Shown here in pieces: positions 1 to 8,400 of a stretch of 64,000 nt of DNA (the first letter of the stretch is position 1; every line of letters starts with the position of its first letter). The notes below the pieces were generated by a model that ran no database searches, was not told the origin of the DNA, and saw only the letters and a program-made list of their open reading frames with translations. The stretch is taken from the NCBI RefSeq assembly GCF_030812195.1, contig NZ_JAUSSF010000001.1, positions 434,001 through 498,000 of the forward strand, read 5' to 3'. This stretch comes from Chryseobacterium lathyri. Its GTDB lineage: Bacteria > Bacteroidota > Bacteroidia > Flavobacteriales > Weeksellaceae. Position numbers and translations under genes: made by a program.

Positions 1-373
1 AAGTCTTTTGAAAAGCATACAGTGAAGGAAAAGCCTGCAGCTCGATCAGCTGAGGTACAATTTCTCCTTTTTCACTTCGGCAGATCCCGAAATCAATCGT
101 AAAAAAGTGAGGCTGAGGAGTATCATTAGGTACTCTGCAGTTATCCGGAACGGCCTTGTAAAGTACTTCAGAAGGAAGTGCCTTGATCTGGTCAATAATA
201 CTTTCGCTGGCGTCAAGAAGCTTGTTTTTAAATTCATTAGTAAGAAAGAGTGGACTTTCTGAAATTCTGAATGCAGGTGCAATACCTCCTTTCTGAGCAA
301 GATACTCTTTAAGCTGTTCGTATTTTTCCTGTGAAAATTGCTGGTTGAACTGTTTTCTGTATTTTGGGATCAT
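1..373 (-). CDS. ATP-grasp-like hypothetical protein (N-terminal part, cut by window edge)
   Basis: An open frame starts at the ATG at 373 and runs off the left end without a stop, giving 124 residues (MIPKYRKQFN...). There is no signal peptide or membrane segment. The stretch around residues 92-118 (FFTIDFGICRSE, then PQLIELQAFPS) resembles the acidic strand-loop of ATP-grasp and glutathionylspermidine-synthetase-like proteins, where a Glu near 'IELQ' would bind Mg-ATP. That resemblance is by eye and weak. It lies 156 nt downstream of the amidotransferase gene on the same strand, behind a possible hairpin terminator, so it may be the sixth gene of the amidoligase cluster or a separate unit. 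Confidence 0.6.
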   Translation of the reverse strand, partial: MIPKYRKQFNQQFSQEKYEQLKEYLAQKGGIAPAFRISESPLFLTNEFKNKLLDASESIIDQIKALPSEVLYKAVPDNCRVPNDTPQPHFFTIDFGICRSEKGEIVPQLIELQAFPSLYAFQKT

Positions 374-394
374 ATTTTTTCTTTGTGGTTTTGA

Positions 395-430
395 TTTTAA
401 AAAATCGAGCATTTCTGCCCGATTTTAATA
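395..430 (-). terminator. Possible terminator after the amidoligase operon
   Basis: The arms AAAATCG (401-407) and CGATTTT (420-426) form a hairpin with a short inner GC pair. On the minus strand it is followed by a run of T. It sits between the amidotransferase stop and the next minus-strand start, so it could end the five-gene operon or only attenuate it. Confidence 0.45.
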
Positions 431-529
431 CTTTTAATTTTTTAACGTAGATTCCAAAATAAAGTTTTAATATAAAATCTATCTAAGATTTATATTAAAT
501 CAATTTGTTTTAAATCCGCGTTTTTTCTT

Positions 530-1363
530 TTAAGCTAAAACTTCATTTCCCTTCAAAATGTTTTTTTTTGCGGACTGAAGGAATCTCGGCAAGATCTGGC
601 TTCTGGTGAGAATAATCTTGTCTTCATCGTCTATTCTGTCTACCGTTTCAAGATATTTCTCCATTCCGAAGTTCTCAATCATCGCTGTTTTATTTTTTTC
701 GTCTTTCAGGTTTTCGATCATGCCCTTAGGATCAGCTTCCGGATGAAACTGGGTCCCGAATATTTCATCTGAAAAACGTACAGCCATTACAGCCCTTTCC
801 AGATTGATGTGTGGTCTGAATTTCTCGATAGCTGTGATTTTCATACCCAACTCATCAAAACGGTCCATGTCCGGTTCAATGAATTGATATGCTCTGGAAT
901 CTACAGCATAAAAAGGATCCTGAAGGTTTTTAAATAAAAACTCCTGCTCGCCTTCCTCTGTTTTGTGGATTGGCATTACTCCGAAAGAATAAGATTTTCT
1001 TTTACAGATATTACCCAGTTTCCAGTGGATGCTTGCCAATTGGAATGAATGGCAGATCAGGAACAGGTACTTTTTATCTTCGTTATATTTATTATGCTCT
1101 AAAATAGCATCTAAAAAACTCGCATATTTGTCTTCCCACTCCAGACCTTCTCTGTGGGGATTTCCCGGTCCTCCTGAAGAAATAAAGATGTCAAAATCTT
1201 CAATGTTTGGCATTTCATTTCTGAACCTTACATCAAAAGTTTTGATAATCACAGTTTCTTCAGAGCTTTGCTGGAATGCTTCCGAAATCTCTTTAATATT
1301 TCTAAAGCCTTGATTGACATGGTTGTTGTTCATGTCCACCAATGCAATTCGAATATCTTTCAT
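530..1363 (-). CDS. Class I glutamine amidotransferase-like protein
   Basis: 277 residues with a full class I glutamine amidotransferase fold signature. The oxyanion-strand motif SSGGPGNP is at 62-69, the nucleophile elbow ICHSFQ places the catalytic Cys at 104, and GTQFHPEAD gives His207 and Glu209. All three triad residues are present, so hydrolysis of glutamine or a gamma-glutamyl compound is plausible. The closest general type is the GMP-synthase-like amidotransferase domain, but no synthetase domain is fused. It is the last gene of a minus-strand operon, 35 nt after the GCS2 ligase. It could supply ammonia to a ligase or cleave a gamma-glutamyl product; the substrate is unknown. Confidence 0.85.
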   Translation of the reverse strand: MKDIRIALVDMNNNHVNQGFRNIKEISEAFQQSSEETVIIKTFDVRFRNEMPNIEDFDIFISSGGPGNPHREGLEWEDKYASFLDAILEHNKYNEDKKYLFLICHSFQLASIHWKLGNICKRKSYSFGVMPIHKTEEGEQEFLFKNLQDPFYAVDSRAYQFIEPDMDRFDELGMKITAIEKFRPHINLERAVMAVRFSDEIFGTQFHPEADPKGMIENLKDEKNKTAMIENFGMEKYLETVDRIDDEDKIILTRSQILPRFLQSAKKNILKGNEVLA

Positions 1364-1398
1364 ACTACTTCATATTTTTTGCAAAGTTACCAAAAATA

Positions 1399-2517
1399 TT
1401 ATGAAGCTGTTTCGCCATGTGTTATGCCATACTCCGTTTCAGAGATCATATAATCTACCACTTTGGTAAGGTCTCCGGTTTCATTAAACACTTTAAGCTG
1501 TCTGTCGGCTCCTGTTCCGTTTTCCAGAATGGTCCAGGCATATTCAACCTCTTTTCTGCAGTCGAGTTCATCTACGACATCATCGATGAATTCCAGAAGT
1601 TCCTTCAAAAGATGAGGATAAGGAACGGATTCCTCTTTTCCAAAATCGATCAAGTGTGCTTCAATACCGCTTTTGGATGCTCTCCATTTGTTTTCGTTCA
1701 GTAATAATCTTCTGTAGCTTCTGAAACTTAAGTTCTGCTGATGAAGTTTATAGATTTTTGCCACCAGACTTTGCATAATGGCAGCGAGACAAACTGTTTC
1801 CTCTATCCTTAAAGGCATGTCGCAAATTCTGAACTCAATGGTAGGGTAGAATGGATGAACCCTTAAATCCCACCAGATTTTCTTGGCATTGTCTATTGTC
1901 CCGGTTTTTACCAAAAGTTCTACATAACTGTCAAACTCAGCGAGTGAATTGAAATAGCTGGGAATGCCGGTTCTTGGGAATTTAACGAAAATTTCCTGTC
2001 TGTAAGACTTGAAGCCGGTATTTCTCCCAATCCAGAACGGAGAGTTGGTAGAAAGCGCATAGACGTGCGGAAGAAAATAACGCATTACATTCTGAATTCT
2101 AACCCCTTCTTCACGGTTTGGAATTCCGATATGGACATGGAGGCCAAAAATTAAATTTCCTCGGGCAACATCCCCCATATCATCTACAATCTTGTTGTAA
2201 CGTTCGCCGTTTGTGATGGTATTATGTTCCCAGTTTGAAAAAGGATGGGTTCCGCCTCCGGCTACCCGAAGGCCCTGTTCATGGGCTGTGTTGATTAAAT
2301 GTCTTCTCAGATTAGTCAGTTCTGCTCTGGCCTCCTTGATATTCTGGCAGATACCGGTTTCCATTTCGATCATGGATTCGTGCATCTCGTGTTTTAAATT
2401 TTCGCTTAAAACGGCTTTTCCGCCTTCAATTATTTTCGAAACATGAGATATTAAGTCCCTGCTCTCAACATCAATGATCTGATATTCTTCCTCGATTCCT
2501 ATAGTAAACTGATGCAT
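1399..2517 (-). CDS. GCS2 / YbdK-family carboxylate-amine ligase
   Basis: 372 residues, the normal length for the YbdK branch of the glutamate-cysteine ligase 2 family, which joins a carboxylate to an amine using ATP. Visible family motifs are IGIEEEYQ (6-13, acidic metal and ATP residues), ESMIEMETGIC (47-57), AGGGTHPFS (86-94), LHVHIGI and the late EFRICDMP. There is no signal peptide. E. coli YbdK has weak gamma-glutamylcysteine ligase activity, but many family members act on other substrates, so glutathione synthesis should not be assumed. It lies 30 nt after an ATP-grasp gene and 35 nt before the amidotransferase, within one operon. Confidence 0.88.
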   Translation of the reverse strand: MHQFTIGIEEEYQIIDVESRDLISHVSKIIEGGKAVLSENLKHEMHESMIEMETGICQNIKEARAELTNLRRHLINTAHEQGLRVAGGGTHPFSNWEHNTITNGERYNKIVDDMGDVARGNLIFGLHVHIGIPNREEGVRIQNVMRYFLPHVYALSTNSPFWIGRNTGFKSYRQEIFVKFPRTGIPSYFNSLAEFDSYVELLVKTGTIDNAKKIWWDLRVHPFYPTIEFRICDMPLRIEETVCLAAIMQSLVAKIYKLHQQNLSFRSYRRLLLNENKWRASKSGIEAHLIDFGKEESVPYPHLLKELLEFIDDVVDELDCRKEVEYAWTILENGTGADRQLKVFNETGDLTKVVDYMISETEYGITHGETAS

Positions 2518-2547
2518 TTTTTTTCGTGTTTTTTATTTTCTTAATAT

Positions 2548-3501
2548 TTATTTTACAGAGTCTTTTACAAAAGTACCCCAGGAAATATTAGGTTTTCCCG
2601 GCACATATTCTTTTGCTTTTTCAATAGCCAGTTTAGCAGAATGCTCTACGATCCATGCAAAGTTTTCTTCACCTACCGAGTTTTTATCGGCATCAGGAGC
2701 TGGATTGCAGAAATCTATCGCATATGGAATTCCGTCTCTGATAGCAAATTCTACCGTATTGAAATCATAACCCAGAGCTTCATTCATTGTAAGAGTGTAG
2801 TCATAAATGGTTTTCAATAGTTTTTCAAGTTCCTCGCCTTTAGTCTGATGTGTTGTGGCATACCTCAGATGATGCGGGTTACGTGGTTCGTAAGGCATAA
2901 TATGGACATATTTTTTGCCCAGACAATAAACCCTGTAATAATCGTCGAAAACAATTTCTTCCTGTACCATCATCACCAGCTGTTCTGTTTCGCTTAATTT
3001 TTCCCATAGATCCTCCGGACTTTCGACTCTGTACACACTTTTCCATCCGCCGCCGTCATGTGGTTTCATATAGGCAGGAAATCCTACATAGTTGAAAATA
3101 TATTCCCAATCGTGAGGAAATTTCAGATTTCTGAATGATGTTTCCGAAGTATCTGTTGGTCTTTCGTGCGATGGGAGCAATACCGTTTTAGGGAGCGGAA
3201 TTCCAAGTTTGGTCATCAGTGCATTATTGAAGAACTTTTCATCAGCGCTCCACCAGAAAGGGTTATTGATTACATAAGTTCCGTTAAGCGCGGCATTTTT
3301 CAAATAAGCTCTGTAAAAAGGAACATCCTGCGAAATTCTGTCGATAATGACTGCATAGCCGTAATCAGCACCTTGTTCCAGTTTGTCGATATTAACTGCT
3401 TCAGCAATGATTTCTCCACCGCCCAGCTCATTTACTTTATCGATAAACGCCCAAGGAAATGTATCTTCCATACCGAATAGAATTCCCACTTTTTTTGCCA
3501 T
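2548..3501 (-). CDS. ATP-grasp ligase B (RimK-like)
   Basis: 317 residues, cytosolic. The N-terminal alpha/beta domain begins KKVGILFG. The ATP-grasp part has a nucleotide-binding lysine in PAYMKPHDGGG (Lys146), an adenine-side acidic pair in VQEEI (near 181), and the metal-binding end NTVEFAIRDG...AIDFCNPAPD, giving Glu251, Asp263 and Asn266. The usual last Glu is an Asp here. The family forms amide or peptide bonds through an acyl phosphate. It is the third gene of the operon, 58 nt after the esterase and 30 nt before the GCS2 ligase. Substrates cannot be deduced. Confidence 0.82.
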   Translation of the reverse strand: MAKKVGILFGMEDTFPWAFIDKVNELGGGEIIAEAVNIDKLEQGADYGYAVIIDRISQDVPFYRAYLKNAALNGTYVINNPFWWSADEKFFNNALMTKLGIPLPKTVLLPSHERPTDTSETSFRNLKFPHDWEYIFNYVGFPAYMKPHDGGGWKSVYRVESPEDLWEKLSETEQLVMMVQEEIVFDDYYRVYCLGKKYVHIMPYEPRNPHHLRYATTHQTKGEELEKLLKTIYDYTLTMNEALGYDFNTVEFAIRDGIPYAIDFCNPAPDADKNSVGEENFAWIVEHSAKLAIEKAKEYVPGKPNISWGTFVKDSVK

Positions 3502-3559
3502 AATTTCTGTTTTTAAATTGGTATATGTTTTATTATTTTATCTATTAAATGTACGGTTT

Positions 3560-4273
3560 TCAGGAGAAAAAAGCTCCTATAAATGTCGGGAAAACCATCC
3601 TCCATAAAGGCCAGTCATGATTGATCCATTTTCTCTCATCGTACCAGAAATCAATCCCTTTCGAGCTCAGGATTTCAGCCATTTCGATGTTTTTATCCCT
3701 GCAGATATCCTGGTCAGAAGTGCTAAGTACAATGTGCATATGCTTGTATTTCCAGGCTTCATCATTCTTTACAAACTCCTTTGGACAGTTAAAGTAAACG
3801 AGCTCATCCGAATATCCGTCCATGAAATTTCTGATGCTGAACGCTCCGGAAAGGCAGAACAGATGGGAAACCACATCAGGGAACCTGAAAGCAAAATTCG
3901 CGGCATGATAACCTCCGAAACTGGCTCCGGCCACAGCCACACGGTGTGTTTTGTGGATTTTTTGGATATACGGAATAAATTCTTGGATCAGGAACTGTAC
4001 ATACAGCTCATAATTCTTTATTCTTTTTTCAGGTGAGATCTTTTCATCATAAAAGCTCCAGCTGTCAATAGTTTGAATATTATAGAGCTTTACTTTTCCC
4101 TGCTCTATAAACCAGTTGATGCTTCCGTTAAGATGAAAATCGTGATTTTGGGTATATTGTCCCTGAGAAGTTGGAAACATAATAATGGGATGTCCATAAT
4201 GTCCGGTAACTTCTATTTTAAGGCTTGTCCCTAATATATTTGAATAATAATCAGTATGTTCTATATGCGGCAT
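3560..4273 (-). CDS. Alpha/beta-hydrolase esterase (COG4947-like)
   Basis: 237 residues with no signal peptide. The nucleophile elbow AGASFGGYHA gives Ser118; a late NHDWPLW supplies a candidate catalytic His219, with Asp187 or Asp189 in STSDQD as the acid. The sequence looks like the esterase D / COG4947 group of cytosolic hydrolases. It is wedged between two ATP-grasp genes (29 nt after one, 58 nt before the other), so it probably acts on an intermediate or product of the same pathway, by hydrolysis or acyl transfer. Its substrate is not known. Confidence 0.8.
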   Translation of the reverse strand: MPHIEHTDYYSNILGTSLKIEVTGHYGHPIIMFPTSQGQYTQNHDFHLNGSINWFIEQGKVKLYNIQTIDSWSFYDEKISPEKRIKNYELYVQFLIQEFIPYIQKIHKTHRVAVAGASFGGYHAANFAFRFPDVVSHLFCLSGAFSIRNFMDGYSDELVYFNCPKEFVKNDEAWKYKHMHIVLSTSDQDICRDKNIEMAEILSSKGIDFWYDERKWINHDWPLWRMVFPTFIGAFFS

Positions 4274-4302
4274 TGATAAATTTCTTTTATTTATACTGTG
4301 TT

Positions 4303-5514
4303 TTAGCTCGTCAGTTTACTTTTGGGCGGCAGAATATTCAGCATTTCAGTCTGGATTTTTTCGGCAGCGCTGTCTAATCGTTCCTGTATAATATCCGGAT
4401 CGGTGGATTTGTAGACAATTCCAACATGAAAATCAATAGGAAGGTACTTTACAGCTTCTTCACTCTCAAAAGCACTGTAATCAGGATCTTTGTCCTTGAT
4501 GAGGGCAATGATCAGCCCTGAATAGTAGCCTGTAGGTTTTGAAGCCTGATATGTTTTTCCATGCAAAAGAGCATCTTCTATTTTTGCCCATTCCCGCCAG
4601 ATATTAATATTACTGGAAGCTTCAACGAGATCCGGAATGTGTGCCCCGCCAACTCGAGAAGATGTTTCAAGAAAATACCATTTCCCGTCTGCCTTTCCAC
4701 GGATAAATTCAGTATGGGTAGCTCCGTTTAGCAAGCCGAAACTGGAAAGCACTTTGGCATTGACTTCGTCAAGAGCTTTAAATTCATCAGAATATCTTCC
4801 CAGGGTTTTGGACCTGAAAACACCACCTTCATGAGAAACCTCCATAGGAGGGGCAAGATATTTCGACGCAGAGGTAAATACAATTTCTTTATTAAAGGTC
4901 AGGCTGTCTACGTGATAAACATCTCCCGGTTTAAAGCTTTCCAGTAAGAATAAATGACGTTCTTCGCCGAGCGCATCCAGTTCGTTCCAAAGCTCATCTT
5001 TGGAAGAAAACTTTTTAATGCCCGATGCTGATGCTTCTGACCGGGGTTTTAGTACCCAGGGAGCCGGAACTTTCTCTACAAAGCTGTTTACTTCATCATT
5101 ATTAAAAACAGCGGTAAACTCCGGAACACTGATTCCCGAATCTTTCGCTTTCTGGCGCATAGCCAGCTTATCCCTAAAATATCGGTGAGTAGTCTGTCCC
5201 ATCCCGGGAATACGGAATGTCTCTCTGATCAGCGCTGCCTTTTCCACATCATAATCATCAAGTGCTACTACAGCATCTACTTTCCTGGTTTTCATCAGAT
5301 GTGAAAATCCCTGGACCAGATGCTCCATATTCCAGACAGAGGGTCTTAGTTCAGACATATAAAATACCTCATCAATGGAATGCCATGGCCAGTTTTTTTC
5401 TTTAAGGCCTTCTGATGTTACCAAGATGATTTTATTACCGAGCTTCTTCATTTCGTCCATGAAGTCATAGCCCTTGTAATAGCACGAAATACATACTATT
5501 GTTTTTTCCTCCAT
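4303..5514 (-). CDS. ATP-grasp ligase A (biotin-carboxylase-like fold)
   Basis: 403 residues. The N-terminal pre-ATP-grasp region (MEEKTIVCISCYYKG) is followed by RDKLAMR (114-120), WVLKPRSEASASG with the ATP lysine at 156, an adenine-binding LLES at 190-193, HTEFI with Glu269, and the metal loop FLETSSRVGGAHI (281-293) with Glu283 and Arg287. This order is that of carboxylate-amine ligases such as those making dipeptides or peptide antibiotics. It is the first gene of the minus-strand operon, with a 141-nt leader region containing a -7-like box. No signal peptide. Substrates unknown. Confidence 0.85.
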   Translation of the reverse strand: MEEKTIVCISCYYKGYDFMDEMKKLGNKIILVTSEGLKEKNWPWHSIDEVFYMSELRPSVWNMEHLVQGFSHLMKTRKVDAVVALDDYDVEKAALIRETFRIPGMGQTTHRYFRDKLAMRQKAKDSGISVPEFTAVFNNDEVNSFVEKVPAPWVLKPRSEASASGIKKFSSKDELWNELDALGEERHLFLLESFKPGDVYHVDSLTFNKEIVFTSASKYLAPPMEVSHEGGVFRSKTLGRYSDEFKALDEVNAKVLSSFGLLNGATHTEFIRGKADGKWYFLETSSRVGGAHIPDLVEASSNINIWREWAKIEDALLHGKTYQASKPTGYYSGLIIALIKDKDPDYSAFESEEAVKYLPIDFHVGIVYKSTDPDIIQERLDSAAEKIQTEMLNILPPKSKLTS

Positions 5515-5543
5515 ACAATGTTTTTTAACTTTTGATAAATTAT

Positions 5544-5551
5544 CAAAAATA
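5544..5551 (-). promoter_or_regulatory. Candidate -7 box for the amidoligase operon
   Basis: On the minus strand the sequence is TATTTTTG, an exact fit to the Bacteroidota -7 consensus TAnnTTTG, 30 nt before the ATP-grasp A start. I do not see a TTG at the usual upstream distance, so this rests on the -7 box only. Confidence 0.45.
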
Positions 5552-5655
5552 AAAGCAATTTTTTATTGATTAATTAATGTTAAATAACCGTGATATGCTG
5601 CGTTTTTGAGAATTTATACTCAAGTATACAGAGAAATTTTCTAAAAAACTAATTT

Positions 5656-7071
5656 TTAATGATAATTTTCAATTAAATCAGCCAGCAGCTGTACTCCAAA
5701 GCCGGTTGCTGCTTTCTCCTTTGAATATCCCGTACTTCCGAAAGCAACGCCTGCAATATCCAGATGCGCCCATTTAGGATGATTTTCAATAAACTGTTCC
5801 AGAAATTTAGCGGCTATGATACAGTCACCGATAGGTTTCATAGAGATGTTTTTCAGGTCTGCCACATCAGACTGTATATCATCTTTCCATACCTCCCACA
5901 AAGGAAGATTCCATACCCTTTGGTTGGTATTGTCTCCGGTTTTTATCAGAAGATTTTTCAGTTCTTCATTATTGGAAAACATAGCTCCACAGGTATCACC
6001 AAACATCCTTACAGAGCTTCCCGTTAAAGTGGCAAGATCAATCAGAAGATCTGTTTTATAGTTTTTAGCAAGATAAGAAAGTCCGTCAGCGAGGATCATT
6101 CTGCCTTCTGCATCTGTATTAAGGACTTCAATGGTTTTTCCGTTATAAGCCGTAATGACATCACTTGGGAGGAAGGCACTTTCAGAAATGGCATTATCCG
6201 TGATAGGGAGTACCGCAATGATATTCACCGGAAGTTTCATTTCTGCTGCATAGATCAGGGTTCCGATAACGGCCGTAGCGCCGCCCATATCAGATTTCAT
6301 ATAATGCATATTGTCCGGATTTTTCAGGGAAATACCTCCTGTATCAAAGAGAACACATTTTCCTACCAAGCCAAATGTTTTGGCATTTTTAACGGTTGTT
6401 TTGTATTCTATAATAGTAAAAGCAGCATCGTAAGCACTTCCTTGGTTAACCGATAAGTAAGCACCGAGGCCAAGCTCTTCGCATTTTTTTCTATTGAATG
6501 CGGTATATTTTAAGGCGTATTTCTTGGCAAGGTTCTTCAGAAACAGGCTTAAGATGTCAGGTTTTTTAAAATTAGCAGGTTTATTCAGCCATTCCTGACA
6601 GGCTGTTTGCCCGTTAGCCAGTGATTCAGCTTTTGAACTGATTATATCTAATTTTTTCTGGCTTAAATTTTCGAAATGAATCTCAAATTTTGGATTCCAA
6701 AAAGCATGCTTTTTATCAAAAGGATAGCTGTATGTCCCAAAAAGTAAACCTTTTACGAACTCTTCGAACTGTTTCTCATTCAGGAAATCTGCTAAAACGA
6801 GAGTAGGGACAGTCTGGAGCTTGTCTTTTTGTGTTTGGGAGAATTTAACGGCTACCTGCTGAATTTCAAAATTTTGCAGGGTGGATTTTCCCAAACCGAT
6901 CAGATAGATGATGCTTTCTTCATCAGTATGAATGAAAACCTCATATTTCTTTCCGGAGAAAAAAGAAGAAATATTCTTGTTGTAATTTTTACTGGCTTTT
7001 GTCCATTCTTCCTCTGTAAAAAGCTGGTAAATCTGGGTGTATTTTTTATTTTTTTTGTTAATTAACTTCAT
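5656..7071 (-). CDS. M17 leucyl aminopeptidase family protein
   Basis: 471 residues. The M17 signature NTDAEGR is at 318-324. The metal and catalytic residues Lys238, Asp243, Lys250, Asp261, Asp320, Glu322 and Arg324 all fall at the same mutual spacing as in E. coli PepA and bovine lens aminopeptidase, so it should be an active two-metal aminopeptidase. The N-terminal domain is divergent. No signal peptide, so it is cytosolic. It starts 4 nt after the stop of the upstream esterase gene on the same strand, so the two are very likely co-transcribed. The amidoligase operon follows after 141 nt. Confidence 0.92.
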   Translation of the reverse strand: MKLINKKNKKYTQIYQLFTEEEWTKASKNYNKNISSFFSGKKYEVFIHTDEESIIYLIGLGKSTLQNFEIQQVAVKFSQTQKDKLQTVPTLVLADFLNEKQFEEFVKGLLFGTYSYPFDKKHAFWNPKFEIHFENLSQKKLDIISSKAESLANGQTACQEWLNKPANFKKPDILSLFLKNLAKKYALKYTAFNRKKCEELGLGAYLSVNQGSAYDAAFTIIEYKTTVKNAKTFGLVGKCVLFDTGGISLKNPDNMHYMKSDMGGATAVIGTLIYAAEMKLPVNIIAVLPITDNAISESAFLPSDVITAYNGKTIEVLNTDAEGRMILADGLSYLAKNYKTDLLIDLATLTGSSVRMFGDTCGAMFSNNEELKNLLIKTGDNTNQRVWNLPLWEVWKDDIQSDVADLKNISMKPIGDCIIAAKFLEQFIENHPKWAHLDIAGVAFGSTGYSKEKAATGFGVQLLADLIENYH

Positions 7072-7075
7072 AAAT

Positions 7076-8197
7076 TTAATTTTTAACGCTCTGCTGTTGT
7101 GGTTTTACTTCTACTGGATTTTCTGTGTTGTTATAGAACAGCCACTCAATGGCTCTGGGAAACTCCTGAGACCAGTAAAATTCACTGTGGGTTCCTTCCG
7201 GATTGATGCTGGTCCTGAATTCAAAGTCAAAAAGATTCTTCTTTTCCCAACGCTTTAAATATTCTTCAAAAACATGAATTCTTTTTACCATTTTGGAACC
7301 TTCCTGACCGCCGCCATACAGATATATTTTGGTTTTAAAAGGAACCCTGAAGTTCATCATCGGAAAATTATTGTTGGGTTCCACCCAAAGGGAAGGAGAA
7401 AAGATCAGTAGTTTAGAATATACCTCAGGATAGAGGAATCCGCTGTAAATACTGATCAGGGCTCCAAGGGAGCTGCCCCCAATTCCTGTATTATCGCGGT
7501 CTTTCTTCGTGCGGTAATGCTCATCCACAAAAGGTTTTAAAGTATCTGTAATGAAGCGGATGTATTTTTTTCCTTCCGAACCGTTCGCAACATTATCGTT
7601 ATCAAAGATATATTCTTTAATGCGCTCTTCGCTGCCATGTTCTATTGCAATGATGATGACATCTCCACGTCCGTATTCAGCTAGAATAGACAGCTTTTTG
7701 TCGATTTCCCAGTTTCCGTACCCGCTTCCTTCATTGAAGAGGTTTTGGGCATCCTGAAGATAAAGCACAGGATAGCTTTTATCGGATACATAGTAATCAT
7801 AAGGTAACACGGCCCAGACCTTCCGGTAACGTTCAAGCTGCGGAATATAGAATTTGTCGGAAATAACTTCTGCGATCGGGAAAAATTCTTTTTTGAAAGG
7901 GCCCCAGTTGAGCCTCCATTTTTCTATAATATCAGATGTTTTTCCTGTTGCCTTTTCAGCCTTCCTGTTGGGGGTTATATTTCCGTATTTATCGAGTTCC
8001 ACGTTTTCCCAGCCTCCCTTTGTAAACTTGTATTCTATGGTATCAGGAAGTATTTCATTGTCAATCTCTATAAAATAATTATGCGGATCCAGCTGTATAA
8101 GCTGATAATTGTAATCCCTGGGGTTCCAGTTGTTGAAATTTCCGGTGATGTATACCGTTCTGTCATCACTTTCTTCAGTATAAAGTTCAAACCTCAT
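7076..8197 (-). CDS. Esterase with N-terminal glycogen-binding-like (CBM48/E-set) domain
   Basis: 373 residues. Residues about 1-95 form an E-set domain of the CBM20/48 type, with VYITGNFNNWNPRD near 15-28, a motif shared with the glycogen branching enzyme encoded next door. The rest is an enterochelin-esterase-like alpha/beta hydrolase with the nucleophile elbow GIGGSSLGAL and a late His in EGTHSEFYW. It has no signal peptide. It diverges from glgB across a 203-nt gap and is followed after 4 nt by the M17 aminopeptidase. The binding domain may direct the esterase to glycogen or an acylated glucan; this is inference. Confidence 0.8.
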   Translation of the reverse strand: MRFELYTEESDDRTVYITGNFNNWNPRDYNYQLIQLDPHNYFIEIDNEILPDTIEYKFTKGGWENVELDKYGNITPNRKAEKATGKTSDIIEKWRLNWGPFKKEFFPIAEVISDKFYIPQLERYRKVWAVLPYDYYVSDKSYPVLYLQDAQNLFNEGSGYGNWEIDKKLSILAEYGRGDVIIIAIEHGSEERIKEYIFDNDNVANGSEGKKYIRFITDTLKPFVDEHYRTKKDRDNTGIGGSSLGALISIYSGFLYPEVYSKLLIFSPSLWVEPNNNFPMMNFRVPFKTKIYLYGGGQEGSKMVKRIHVFEEYLKRWEKKNLFDFEFRTSINPEGTHSEFYWSQEFPRAIEWLFYNNTENPVEVKPQQQSVKN

Positions 8198-8400
8198 CCT
8201 ATGTGTTTAATATAATTTTGAAGCTAAATTTATAAAAAAGATTGTTTCAAAATCATAAAAAAGTGAATATAAAAAATAATATATTTGATAATTATGCCCA
8301 AAAGTTAGAAATTAACATAATAATTATTTGACCAATTATTAATCGTTATTGCAGGGAATTTTCGTAGTTTCAAAGAAAAATAAAGTATAACCATATCTTG

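Noticed and set aside
1399..2517. Calling the GCS2 gene a glutathione-synthesis enzyme (gshA)
   Set aside because: YbdK-type proteins have diverse substrates, and the neighbours are not a glutathione synthetase pair, so the specific name is not supported.
3617..4036. 139-codon open frame antisense to the cluster esterase
   Set aside because: Overlaps a gene with a clear nucleophile elbow and operon context; no independent support.
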